A DNA stretch of 64,000 nt from NCBI GenBank assembly GCA_017979445.1, contig CM030708.1, forward strand, positions 33,732,721 through 33,796,720, read 5' to 3'. Positions 20,989 to 33,561 of this stretch are shown in pieces (position 1 is the stretch's first letter; each line of letters begins with the position of its first letter). The translations under genes and the position numbers were made by a program. The DNA is from Akebia trifoliata. Lineage: Eukaryota > Streptophyta > Magnoliopsida > Ranunculales > Lardizabalaceae. The notes beneath the pieces are model-generated. The model was not told the DNA's origin. It searched no databases and worked only from the letters and a program-made list of their open reading frames with translations.

Positions 20989-23900
20989 TTTGGATATAAG
21001 TAATATTAATAAATAATTTAAAACCAAGTTAAATGGTTTGTCTTGTCTCGTTATTTTCTTATTTTATGCGGTGTACCTGCAGCTGCTTGCATTTTTCTCC
21101 TTTCTTATTAATAGTCTTTGAAGTTTTTAATTCACTTTTCCCACGTAATTTAGTAATAGGAATTCATTGATATTGGACCTTGAGCTCAGTGGTTATTAGA
21201 CTTGTGTTATAATGTGAACTCAAAGGCTCAATCCTAGATATTTTACCAAAAACAAATGCAGCAACTTTTCTACTTTACTTTATTTTAGTTGTTGATCCGA
21301 TAAGCTGGCCATCCCTTGCTGCACCTGCCTGAGTGAGAGACTGACTGTAAAACTCATTAAGTATTAATGTAAAATATATAATCAAGGAAAAAAAGGAGGT
21401 TGTGAATACTTTTCTCATACAGAGCGGATGTGAAGAAATGAAGGAAAAAAACAACAGATGACCAAGGGGGACTGAACTAACCCAAATCTATGATGTCTCA
21501 TTACAGACATGATGTTAGTTAGAATGTAAATTTTCAAAGAATACTCCCTTAAATTACTCAAATTGCTTGCACCAAAAGAACAAAAGCCCTATAATACTAA
21601 GGGTCTGTTCTTTACATAAGCTAGCTCCAGCTCCAGAAGCAGAAGCCCAGAGCTTGAAAAGTCATATTCAACAGAAGCTTGTTCGTTACAGAAGCCAAAA
21701 AAGCCTGTTCGTTTTACAACTTTTTATTGTTGGATTATGGTAAAATGACCATAATACCCTTAATGTTGATAATGCACCCAGAATGCACTAAAAACGACCA
21801 GAATACAATAAATATATAATTACACTAATATATATATATATAGGGTCGCGTTCACCTGTCAAATTCTTAGACCACCATCCACACAAAGCCATTCAATCGT
21901 TAGATATCGTGCGATCCAACAACCCAGATCGATTAAAAACAACTGTAAATCACTGAAAACAAAAGCACAATTTCATGCGTCAGAAATTTCAGATTATTTA
22001 AAAATAAACCTTTCCTATTTACAACCACCTCCCTCAATTTATCCCATCATTTTAACTTCATTTTCTCAAACTAACCGTAACTCTTATTCCTTCACCACTG
22101 AACCAGCATCCTCCATTGAAGACGAAAAACTAAATATATTCTCAAAGAGTCTGATATGAAAATAAAAAATAAAAAATTGAGAGCTCAATCCATTAGAAAA
22201 ATCATTCTTCGGGGACTCTACTTTTGGGGATCAACGTGCGTTTTCGATTTTCTTTACTTAACAAGAATCGGTTACCTCTATAGTTCTTGCTGGTGATCTT
22301 CAATGACCCTTAATATGGGCTTCTATTTATGACATCTTCAACTAATATTTCAAAGTATTCCTTGAATACCTCTACAAGTTTATAATTATAATTTTTTTTT
22401 TAAAACTCCATTTGATTCAATTTCATCAATACTTATAATTCCATTCACCAATTGTCCGACGCATAAAGTTGTGCTTTTGTTTTCGATTTGGAGAGGGTTA
22501 AGTCGTTTTTGTCTTCAATGGAGGGTAGAGAAGGAGGTTAATTCGAGGAAGGAGCTGGGTTAGAAATTGTTGCGTAATTTTCGTCTTCAATGGAGGGTGC
22601 TGGTTCAGTCTTCAATGGAGAGTGCTGGTTCAGTGGTGAAGAAATATGAGTTAAGGTTAGTTTGATAAAATGAGGTTAAAACGATGGGATAAATAGAGGG
22701 AGTTAGTTGTAAATAGTAAGGATTTATTTTTAAATAATCTGAAATTTCTGATGCATGAAATTGTGCCTTTTTTTTTCAATGATTTACAGTTGTTTTTAAT
22801 CGATCTGCGCCGTTAGATCTATCGTGATCCAACGATCACAATAAATTGTATGGATGTTGGTGTGAGATTTTGTCTACCGATCCCTTCCCATATATATATA
22901 TATATATATATATAAATTATTAAAATAATTATTTTCAATTTAAATAAATGTATAAATTTCCATGTGCATTTTTATCTTCACAAGGACAATGTGGATTCAT
23001 GATTAAAAAGCACCAATGAACCATCTTGTGAACATTCCATTTTAAGTACCTAAAGTTCCATCGACATTTTTATCTTCACAAGAATCCAATATAAAATTCT
23101 ACTAAGTTCTACAATTTTTAAAACACTTTAAATGCCATCAACAATAATTCACTTAAGTTTGGTAATTTTACAAACACCTAACATACAATTCATCTAACCA
23201 TTCACCTAATCCTAAATCAAAATCAACTCATAATTTAACAATCAAATAAAATATCAACCAATGTCACCAAAATCCAACTTACAAAATAAACTCAATTAGA
23301 AATCAACTAAGCCTTAAAATCAAAACTAATTTCCTAATTTTTTTTACTAACCAAATCAACCATCAATTTATAATTTACTTCAATGAAAATAATAGAAATT
23401 GAACTCAATCAGAAATTTATAATTTATTGGGTTGCCATTATTGTTCTCTGTATTTACTTCATTTTATCTTATTTTTGGTTTTACCCTCTCTTTGAAAAGG
23501 AGAGCAAGATTTGTGGCAAAAAGGAGTGAATCCAACCCTCTCAACCCATTCTCTGATTTTGCCATGTTCGGTAACTAAGAAGTGCTTACCTTGATTATTG
23601 GATCTGAAAAGCCATTGAACAAAGAACTCCCAGTAAAATTAGTAATAAAAAGAAACAAATAAAAAATTGATACCTTAATTGGTCGTTAATGGCAGAGAGC
23701 AAGGGACGAGATTTGTCGTTGCAGAAGAAGTCGTTAATGGCAATCTGTAATGAGACGAGATCTGCTGTCTGACGTTAGGGCTTTTCGTTTAGTTAGTTGT
23801 GTTGAAAAGATGAGAGAGAGAGAGGGAAGGGATCTTTGCGACAGAGGGAAAGATGAGAGAGGCGAGTTGCGACAGTCGATTGACGAATTTGCAGGAGATG

Positions 23901-26900
23901 AAGATGAGAAACATAAAACGTTTCTCGATTTCTTTTAATGTGAGGGAAAGATGAGAGAGGGGAGAAGGGATCTCGACTGTCGATCGTTTAGGCGAGGCTC
24001 TCGCAGGAGATGAAGATGAGAGAGGCGAGAAAGGTCACTACAGTCGATCGTTTTCGAGTTCTCTTTCGATTTAGGTTATATTTTGGTTGGAAATTTGATT
24101 AAAGGTGGGGGGCATTTAGGTAATTGTACTTGAACCGTTTTTTCGGTACTTGGCTTCGCGCAAGAGCCTTACGAAGAAGCGGGCACGGGGTGACTCTAAA
24201 AAAGAGTCATTTTTTGGCTTTTTTTTAAATTTGTTGGTGTGAAAAAAGCTCAAACGAACCTAGATGATCTGGCTTTTTAGGCTTAAAGGCCAAAAAAGCT
24301 AAAAAAGCAGGCTTCAAAAGCCCAAATGAACAGCCCCTAAATTAACATCATGATAAGTATGATACCATTCCCAGTTCTTTTATTTCTCATTGGTTCTATG
24401 TTGGTTACCGATATCTTTTCTGATGTTGCATTCTTGATATGTTCTATAGATGTGCAGCAAAGTTCTTCAACCAGCTTCTCTAGTGGTGGTCTTTGAAACA
24501 TTGTTCTCATCAGCTGCCACAACGGTAGATGAAGAGACAGGCAATCCTTCTTGGCAAGCCCGTGCTGACTTTTACGTAGTTTGCATTTTATCTTGTCTTC
24601 CTTGGGGAGGGGCGGAGCTGATCGAGGTACTGTTTTGATGCATGGAAGCTTCAGTTATGCTACATTTACTTGTTTAGTTTGGGTCTGGCTATTCCTCCAA
24701 AAAGATAAGCCACTTTTTGGGTACTGTTTATTTATTTTTTTCGATAAGTAGAATTTCATTCAATCAAAGAAATGGCTGTTGAGGTAACGGACCAAATACA
24801 AAACAAGAAGAAGAAGATTACAACAGCCTCCCATTTAAAATCTTCATCTAGTTTGCTCCAATAGAAAAGCTACCCTAAAATCTCCAAATTCAAACCATGA
24901 ATAGAACCTTCTACCCCTTGGAAAACCCTCCGATTTTCTCTCACGCCAAATAGCCCAGCATATGGCAAAGGAATAAGAGCCCAGAGAGTCCTTTTTTCTA
25001 CCTGTTTATTTATGTATTTTCTGGATTAGATTCAATTTTTTCCCGGACTTTGTAGGAACAAGGTAAGATTTGCCTAGGTTCATATTCCAATATTTGTGCA
25101 TTGATGCAAGTTAAAGAATATTAGTGGGTTGGCAAAACTGGAAATATCTATGCATGCAAACATACATAATATGACTGGTGACCTGGATATAGGTCTGGAT
25201 CCATCTATTGAATTTCTGGGCCGAATGTATTGGATATGGTTATGTAACATAGCTAGATATTATATCAATATAATAATATTTCTTAGAACTTAGATTAAAT
25301 GTAGCTGAATGTTATATAATAATACATGTATACATTCATGTCTGCTTTACAGATCTCTTGAAGTGCAGTGTCAGACATCGCATATTTATGTTGGACGCTG
25401 CTATACATAACCTCATTTTATTTTTTGTTCCGTCAGCCCCTTTTTAATGAGTTCGGTAACTCGGTGCTGGCGGGATTTAAACCCAGGTCTCTGGTATCAT
25501 CACCCAAAGACTTTACCAACTAGGCTAGCTGGCACCTGCCACATAACCTCATTGTTCTTACATGGCTTATAAGAAATCAATCTTATCTTATGCCGTTGCT
25601 GTTTGTTTTTGTTTACGAGCTTGAAAGAAGAGTAAACTGATTATTTGGTAATTGGACATTTATAGTTAGTTTTGTTGTTTATTATGATTCTTGAAGCTTA
25701 TGGAGCTCCGTCTTCATTTGAGAATTGGGGATTTAAAGGGCATGCAGTCTAACTTCTTTTAGATGGTTCATAAATAGAAGTGATGGTTAGGCATAGCAAG
25801 TATTGCTATACGATGCTTCACAAATGTCACAACTACTAGTTCTGAAACCATTTCAAAACTAGACCACCCAAAACCACCAAGCAATTTCTATCAACTAAAT
25901 ACTAAGAGGGCCAAATGTTGGGTTTTAGAACCTTTCTTATTAAAACTAAAAAAAAATCCTTGTAGTTACAGAGACATTCTAACTTTTTTTTTTTTTTTTG
26001 GAAGATTCAACCTAGTCACCACCAAAACAATGATAACTATTGAGTGAAAGTGTGTTAACATGGAACAAATTAAGAATCCTATTACTGTATGCAGTTGTCA
26101 ATAGTTATTTTATATATCAAACTTTATTTTATTTATGCAAACACAATATCATATTAATGTGATAGTCTCTCTATAAAATGGTTGAGCCACCTTGTTTCAT
26201 GACAAAGAAAGCATGTTTCTGCAGCAAGTTCCTGAGGAGATTGAAAGAGTAATGGTTGGCATTGAAGCTTACTTTAGCATAAGAAAACGTGCTAATGATA
26301 CTGGTTTCTCCATTTTTGAATTTGATGATGAAAGTGAGAAAGCTCTTGATCACAAGGTACGAGTTTCATCACAATTGATCTTATTTGGAATGCTAATTCA
26401 TTGTTTTATTCTTGTATATCAATGCTACTTTTGAAGGCAGTCTTGTATTATGATTTGCAAAGACATGATTTCAGTGCAGCCAATTTTTTTTTGTCATTGA
26501 GAAGGATGTGCATGTGATGGCTTGTGGTTTCTATTATTTAAATGGCAAATTATGATGGTTTGGTGCTCAGAAAACTTGAAGCTCAAGTTTTTGTATGAAA
26601 ATGCTTGATGTTGTATGCTTCTATAACTATGTTCAATTTCGGATTATGACAGAAACTTGTCCGCTACATTACTTGCTGCTTCTTAGCTGTGCTTTTGTTA
26701 CGACTGTTCTTGCTTGTCATTTTGCTTTTGTGATTGATTTTTGTTAACCAGGATTTCTTAGAAGATTTATGGGATCGGGTAAAAGTTCTTTCCAACAATG
26801 GATGGAAAGTAGATAGTGGTAAGTTTCTTTTGTCATTTACACATTAAGCAATTATTGTCTTTTGTTAGGTTATATTATATCTTCGACTCTGATAGGTTGG

Positions 26901-29900
26901 CAGCTGGTTTACAACTTTTGCCAAATTCTTTCACACGAATCATTGTATCTTGCTTTGAGGATAGAATGGAACGATGGAAGGGAGTATCCAACCCCAAATA
27001 ATTGAGAAGAAACCTGGATGATGATGACACTGAGAGTCTTTCATTTGGATGATTTATTCCTCTATCCGGCTACCATACAGAGGCTATTATTTTATTGATG
27101 AATGATTTATGCAAAATACCTTGACGCATTCAAAATTTAATGGATCACAGAATGAATTTCTTAGGGAAACTATGTTGGCTTTGTATTAGTTATATTCTTA
27201 ACCAATAAGAGAGTCAGATTTTACTTCTTTAGTATCATTATATATATATATTTGTAATTGCCTGATCAACGACTTTTTTTGTTATTTTGTTCATAGTACC
27301 CAGACCTCACCTTTCGTTTGAAGCTCAACTCGTTGCTGGAAAGTCTCATGATTTTAGTCCTATCAACTGCCCTGAGCAACCTGAGCCTCCCTCAACACTT
27401 TCTGGGATCACTTGTGGCAAACAAATGCATGAAGCTCAGCTTAAGTATCCTCGAAGGCTTCGTAGGCTTAATATATTTCCTCCAAGTAAAACTGAGGTAG
27501 CTTACTAGGTTAAGATCTTTCCCACTTGTAGGCTGTCATCCACATATTTAGTTATCTTTTTCAAAACTAAGGTGATGCTTTTGTTTTGTTCATAGAACAT
27601 ATCTACGGTCTTATCTTTCTTCTTCTTAAATGCTGTATCTTCGCCTTGGATTACAGGATTTGCAGCCAATAGACCGCTTTGTTGTAGAAGAGTGTTTGTT
27701 GGATGTGCTTCTTTTTTTCAATGGCTGGTTTGTAAACACTGCTGTCCTGTAACATTTACCCTCCCTAATTTTTCATCTTTATTGTGCTGTCTTTTAATAG
27801 AGCTCTTCTATTGCCGCACCAATTTTTACTAAGAGTACCCCAAGATCTGTCTTAGTTTTTTGGTGATTTCATATGAATTGGGGTGCTCTTAGCTGAAGTT
27901 GGTGTGACAATGGAATCTCTCATTTTAATTTTCAATGAGTTTGAGCTATCCCAATAGTTGGAATAAAGCTAGATGATGATGAGCAATGGAATTTAATTCA
28001 TCAGTAGTCACCTTGAAAGGCTCCATTTAGATTTTCCTTCAATTGTCCTGGGGAAACTCACTAAGGGTTTTTGGAACAGAGAGTTCAACTCTTAGAGAGT
28101 GATTTTGGTATGGATGATGACATTATTATATGCTCATTTCTTTCCTCAATAAGATGGCCCTCTACTCACTTTTTGTGGTTTCATGCATGGTTTCCGCTTA
28201 TGGGATTTCGGGACTTACTATTTCTGTTTCTTGTTTAATGCAAAGTTAGTCGCAAAGAATGTGCATTGTACTTGGCTGGCTTGCCTGTGCCCTTCCGATA
28301 CGAGTATCTTATGGCAGAGACAATTTTCTCTCAGGTAAGCTTTCTTGATGATGAGCTTTCTGCGGCCCTTATTGTGCTATTGATAATATTCAAAGACTTT
28401 TTCAGTAGGTTTAAATGATTTTATGCTTATTCATAAAAACATAAATGATTCCATCCTTCTATGTTTTCAAGACTAGCATAAATGGTTTATAACATTTCCG
28501 TTGGAGAATTGCAATGTGGACAAGATTTGCTCTTCAAGGCATAAAATTTGTCACCATTTTGACGCTTGTGATAAATGGAATTTATATGTTAGTTCAGAGT
28601 AGTTTTTGCTTAGGGTCAGGGTTCTTTTCTCAATCTTCATAAATTTTGCACCATTTGCGTATCTTGTTTTGGTTGCTTATTCTTTGTGGGTTATCTAAAA
28701 AAAAATATTCTACTCTTGTCTTCATGCAGCTACTTTTACTACCTCAGGCCCCATTCAAGCCGATGTACTACACATTAGTTATTATTGACCTCTGTAAGGT
28801 AGAGTGAAGACTATCTTATTGACAAGTTATTTCCTATTTTTGTACAATATATGTCAACATATATTATGAAAGTATATTGATGCCCTAAATTATATTATAA
28901 AATATGAGATTTTGAATATCTTTCTTCGGTTCCTTTTTGGATAAAAAGCCTTTTGTTATTGGCCCCTAAAACTATTTCAAAAGGACATGATCTTCCTAAA
29001 ACGACAGTTTACAGTTCCAAATTTCCAATAAACTCAAATGAAATTTTTGGCTTGACTTCGAAATTTATCTCTAGGCTCTTCCAGGGGCTTTTCCAGCTGT
29101 TGTAGCTGGAGCAGTTCGTGCTCTCTTTGAGAGAATTGCTGATTTGGATATGGAATGCCGAACACGGCTCATCCTCTGGTTCTCCCACCACCTGTAAGTT
29201 CCATGTTTTAGTAGTACCTTTGCAATTTTGGCACACACAAACACACACTTTGATTTTTATTTCTTTTAGTAGTAACATGTGTTGCTGTCAAGCATCATGA
29301 ATTTAGAGTTCACAAACCCAAAAACTCAGTTTTGGGGATTCAAAGTCGAATTGAGCTGAAACTTGAGACCGAGTCTTGACATATTAAAATGATAGTAAAA
29401 TATAAAAATAAGACAATTAAGAGGAAGTTTAGAACATAGGAAAACCAGGATAAATCATAGAAAAATATAAGATAAAATCCTATGCTCTAATTGTATTGTT
29501 TCTAGGACACGATAGGGAAAGCAAAGGAATCACTCTGACTGACCAAATTGTATTTGATCAAGTGCAGTTGTTCTGGTGCCTTTTTTTTACAACATGGTAA
29601 TGGCAGACATACATACACAGTGACTCAGCTATGCTAGTGTTAATTTCCAAAGAAAGTAAGAAACAATAATAAGTGATGTATAAAAATCTTTAGATATTTA
29701 TACTATTCTAGTAGTATATTACAAATGGTGATTTTTTTCTACTAACATGCATGTGCACGTATGTCTGACTTGTGTGGCAAGTCAATCTCTTGAAATACAA
29801 AATTACCTTGTTACATGTTTGCTATGTTTGAATCACATGTATATGTTAGCATCGTATCCAAGACAATTATATTTGATACAGTTGGGTTTGGTTCCAAACT

Positions 29901-32900
29901 TCCAATTGGACCGCGATGGTGATCATAATTATTTGATGTATATAAACTTGGGACCTAATCGCTCAGAGCTGGGTACTTCAAAAAATTTAGTTGGATTCTT
30001 TTATCTTTCATTTGTTTATTCATTTACTTCATTTATGTGTGCTCAATAACTCCCTGGTTTTGCAGATCTAATTTTCAATTCATTTGGCCATGGGAAGAAT
30101 GGTCTTATGTCTTAGAGCTTCCAAAATGGGCCCCGCAACGCGTGTTTGTTCAGGAAGTATTGGAAAGAGAAGTTCGATTGTCATACTGGGACAAAATCAA
30201 ACAGGTACCAAAATATGTGGAAAGTAGTTCATTTCCCAATTAATTACAGTTTCTGATCAAATGTATCTAAAATCAGACAATCTTCCAGACAAAAATAAGA
30301 ATATGGAATGTATTAGTTATGATCCATTACTGTCATTTGATAGAACTACAGTAAATTTGTGGAAGATTGTGTCTTAAACTTGGTGTTTTTCCTTAGCTCA
30401 TAATATTAGTGTAGTCTTGAGTGGGATCTATTTGGAAATTTGTTTACTATATTGCATATAAATCACTTTTGAATATAATACTGGTGTAGTCTCGAGTGGG
30501 ATCTATACGGAAATTTCTTTAAATATTACATAGAAATCACTTTTGGAATTTTTGTATTAACAGTTGTGCATCCTTGCACGTGTTTGTGTGTATTTTTTTT
30601 TCTCAGAGAAGTTTTGATGTCCTATTATCGGCAATCTGATACATTCTTACTAGTGGTGCTGAATTTTGTTTTGCTAACTCTATTGTTATAATTTTGTATA
30701 TTTAGAGTATAGAGAATGCCCCTGAATTAGAGGAATTGCTTCCACCAAAGGTAGGATCCTGCTTCAAATACAGTGCAGAAGATGGTAAAGAAAGAACCGA
30801 GGAACATGCACTTTCCATGGAACTTTGTAGCATGGTGAAGGGAAAGAAAATAGCCCGTGAGATTATTTCATGGATAGAAGAGAAAATAATCCCAGTACAT
30901 GGCTCAAAAATTGCTCTTGAAGTGGTCATTCAGACCCTTCTTGACATTGGGTCAAAAAGTTTCACTCATTTAATCACTGTTTTGGAGAGATATGGCCAAG
31001 TCATTACTAAGCTATGCCCTGATCAAGATAAGCAGGTGATGCTGATAGATGAAATCAGTTCATACTGGAAGAATAGTGCTCAAATGACAGCTATAGCCAT
31101 TGACCGGATGATGGGTTATCGGATGATATCTAATTTAGCAATTGTTAGCTGGGTTTTCTCCCCATCCAACGTTGAGAAATTCCATACATCGGATCGTACT
31201 TGGGAGGTGAGCTGCTAAATTGCAAATCTTTTCATTGAAGGATGAATACCTAATCCTTTTTTTGTTCGAATGAGATTGTTGATGCCTTTGTGTAACTAGT
31301 TTTTTTTTTTTTAATTTTTTAATTTTTTAATTTTTTTTTTATGACATAATTCCCTGATGTTCTCAGGTATGTAGAGAGAGAATTAGATTTCTCTCTCAAT
31401 GCATTTGAAGCTGGTTCCTTTTGCCATTTCTTTTCTATATTTTATTGCTATTATCTATTATTCTGAGGAAACCCCTAACTTTCATCCTTTCCGCATAGTG
31501 ATTCTAGTCTCTGTTATCTTCTAGCCTTTAAACCTCTTCACTTTCGACAAAACTACTTTTATATCATAGGTTAAACTCTTAAATTTGGAATGCCGTAGCA
31601 AGAAAAAACATGAAGAGATGTGCTTGAGATAAAAATAGCTCCCGGTAGACTTGAATGGTTACATGGGATTCATGTTACCGATTCCAAATGATGATGCCGA
31701 GGTTAAGTACTTATATTTCTTTGTTCTTTTGTATAGAGGCTATTTTTCTCCTTTTCTGGACTCGGGGCATTTAGGACTCTTCTATTTATTCATCATTAAA
31801 ACTATCCGTAAAGTTTTTCCTCACCGCGCCGATGATAAGAACTCCCTGTGAGGACCAGAATAGCCTTCTACATTAATTTGACAATCTTTGTACTTTTGAA
31901 TAACCGTTTTTTTTTTTTTTTTCTTTTTTTCTGATCTGTGATCTTGTTCGGCAAAACATATTCACTGGAATCAGCTCTTGTTAGATTAATCTACTTATTT
32001 TTAACCAATTTTTTTTCTGGAAAAATGGAATAGTTTACTTATCAATAACAGAAGATGTGGTTCCGGACAGAGTGGAAGGGAGGAACAGTATTTGTTTAGC
32101 CGCCCCAAATTTTGGGACAAGGCTTTGATGATGATGATGATGATCAAAAATATTTTATCCAGTTTATGGGTTCTTTATTTTGCCCATTTTATAAAATATG
32201 TCTTTATAAACTCTGTTGGATATTACAATCTATCTTGGCAGATTCTCAGAAATGCAGTTAATAAGACGTACAATCGCATCTCTGATCTAAGGAAAGAGAT
32301 TTCATCCCTTGAGAAAAGTGTTTTGTTAGCTGAGGAATCTGCCTTAAAAGCTAAAGCAGAGTTAGAGGTTGCTGAGACAAAGCTTACACTTGTGGATGGT
32401 GAACCTGTGCAAGGTGAGAACCCGGTGAGATTGAATCGCTTGAAATCTCATGCTGATAGAGCGAATGAGGAGGAGGTATCTGTACGGGACACTTTAGAGG
32501 CCAAGGAGGCTCTCCTTTCTCGAGCCCTTGATGAAAATGAGGTACCTATCGGCTATCACCATTTGTCATTTGACTTGTCTTCTTCTGAAACTAACTTTAT
32601 TACTCTCACCATTTTCATTCTGTCTAGGATTCTTTGACATATTATTTTTTACCAGCCTTAGATGGACTGAGTTGACATATTTCTAGCTGGAAAAGAATAC
32701 ATTAATTATACTCAATATTATTTACCTATGATCCTTGATTTTCTTTTAGACTGACTTTGACATGGATTGATTATTAATAATGCTACACAGCAATTGTTCA
32801 TCTCTTTGTACAAGAGCTTCTCATATGCGTTTGTGGAACGCCTTCCTCATGCATCTGCTGATGGCACATTGCGGGGCCTACTTTTTGGAAAGACAGACAC

Positions 32901-33561
32901 AATGGCTGTTGACACAGAGGAACCCTCTGCAATGGAGGTGGACAGAGACAATGGAAGACCCAAGAAAAGGTTCAGCTTCTATCACACAATCTCTGTTTCT
33001 CAACTAATTAGTATATTTTTCTACTTCTTACAAGAAACAAGTTATTCTATTTTCATCATTTCTCTCAGTAGTCAGGCAAATGGGGCTAGATTAAGCGATG
33101 GGTATAACGTAGGAGAGAAAGAGCAATGGTGTTTATCAACCCTGGGTTATGTCAAAGCATTTTCAAGGCAATATGCCATGGAGGTAAGTCTGGCTCTTCA
33201 AGCTTCATTTTCCTTTGTCACAATCTAGTTTTCAGTCATATTATATTTCGTTTGGGATTTGTACCACAGAAAGAAAAAAAGAAAAAAACATGGGTCATGG
33301 TGTGGATGTTATGAAATTGTAAACTAAAAGAGATCACATGGAGTTTGCTGAGGACCAAAACGTTGTCACATTAAGATCCATTTATGCAATTAAATTCTGC
33401 ATTTCTTGTTTTGCTTCACTTGTATAATTATTTATTTACATGATTTGTAGATTTGGCCCCACATAGAGAAGCTGGAAGCCGAGGTATTTACAGAAGATGT
33501 GCATCCGCTTTTCCGGAATGCTGTTTATTCTGGTTTGCTTCGACCTATAAATGAAGTGTGA
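18705..33561 (+). CDS. nuclear cap-binding protein subunit 1 (CBP80/ABH1), 866 aa
   Basis: Large subunit of the nuclear cap-binding complex, which with CBP20 binds the m7G cap and aids splicing, miRNA processing and export. Nineteen exons: 18705-18788, 18885-18944, 19062-19118, 19216-19287, 20551-20613, 24450-24626, 26225-26356, 26752-26818, 27297-27496, 27657-27727, 28250-28334, 28730-28798, 29075-29193, 30066-30204, 30706-31206, 32242-32541, 32791-32969, 33069-33183, 33451-33561. All introns are GT-AG and phases agree throughout. The protein begins MSSWRALLIRIGDKCAEYGG and contains PHKVPFYGTLIGLLNLE in the first MIF4G-like domain. It continues with PRPHLSFEAQLVAGK, WPWEEW at 426-431, DIGSKSFTHLITVLERYGQV in a later helical domain, a coiled coil in 633-732, and EKEQWCLSTLGYVKAFSRQY near the end. 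Length is close to Arabidopsis ABH1 (848 aa). Intron 5 (3.8 kb) is enlarged by a transposon. The exon 17/18 boundary could shift by a few bases. Confidence 0.96.
19727..19999. mobile_element. MITE, family D copy 2 (in CBP80 intron 4)
   Basis: The left end ATCATGGTTCAAAATCTTG faces the right end GAGATTTTAAACATTGATCAT. The interior has GAAACGAGATTTT and GGCCGAAATGGTTCGGG blocks, as in other family D copies. No ORF. Confidence 0.5.
20940..20985. repeat. (TA)n microsatellite
   Basis: About 22 uninterrupted TA units in CBP80 intron 5. Confidence 0.9.
21180..21245 (+). mobile_element. tRNA-derived SINE-like fragment
   Basis: An A-box-like TTGAGCTCAGTGGTTATTAG is followed by a B-box-like AAGGCTCAATCC about 30 bases on. 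There is no cloverleaf. It lies in CBP80 intron 5, sense to the gene. Confidence 0.4.
21601..24337. mobile_element. PIF/Harbinger-like element in CBP80 intron 5, 2.74 kb
   Basis: The ends GGGTCTGTTC and, inverted, GGGGCTGTTC are flanked by TAA on both sides (21598-21600 and 24338-24340). That is the 3-bp TWA duplication of PIF/Harbinger insertions. Subterminal regions on both sides are rich in GCTT/AAGC blocks. The right part has degenerate tandem copies of AAAGATGAGAGAGG and GCAGGAGATGAAGATGAGA (about 23808-24050). I found no transposase, so it is non-autonomous. It carries a separate foldback at 21843-22890. Confidence 0.7.
21843..22890. mobile_element. foldback element nested in the PIF-like element
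   Basis: Two arms of about 290 bp (21843-22135 and 22600-22890) are inverted copies. For example CTGAACCAGCATCCTCCATT in the left arm faces AATGGAGAGTGCTGGTTCAG in the right. The outer ends sit in (TA)n on both sides, so the target duplication cannot be resolved. A 25-bp unit (TCTTCAATGGAGxGTGCTGG...) is tandemly doubled near 22580-22630. No ORF. Confidence 0.75.
24738..24995 (-). mobile_element. L1-type LINE 3' fragment
   Basis: Reversed and translated with frame changes, it gives FAICWAIWRER followed by RRVFQG. This matches the conserved C-terminal region after reverse transcriptase in plant L1 LINEs. It is degraded by stops and shifts and lies antisense in CBP80 intron 6. Confidence 0.6.
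25438..25545 (-). mobile_element. Au-like tRNA-derived SINE fragment
   Basis: On the minus strand it reads TAGCCTAGTTGGTAAAGTCT, then GGTGATGATACCAGAGACC, then TGGGTTTAAATCCCGCC. These are A- and B-box-like parts with the spacing of plant Au-type SINEs. It lies in CBP80 intron 6. Confidence 0.6.
27798..27926. mobile_element. MITE, family E copy 1 (in CBP80 intron 10)
   Basis: The left end AGAGCTCTTCTATTGCCGCA faces the right end TTGGTGTGACAATGGAATCT. It resembles the copy at 46477-46599. An inner inverted pair (GAGTACCCCAAG / TTGGGGTGCTCTT) adds to the foldback. Confidence 0.6.
30405..30554. repeat. tandem duplication, 2 x ~75 bp, in CBP80 intron 14
   Basis: ATTAGTGTAGTCTTGAGTGG and ACTGGTGTAGTCTCGAGTGG start units 75 bp apart. 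Both continue through GATCTAT and AAATCACTTTTG. Confidence 0.75.

Noticed and set aside
25438..25545. A second tRNA gene
   Set aside because: A- and B-box-like sequences are present but the stems do not form a cloverleaf and the 3' part is wrong. It is a SINE-type remnant. The same applies to 10325-10405 and 21180-21245.
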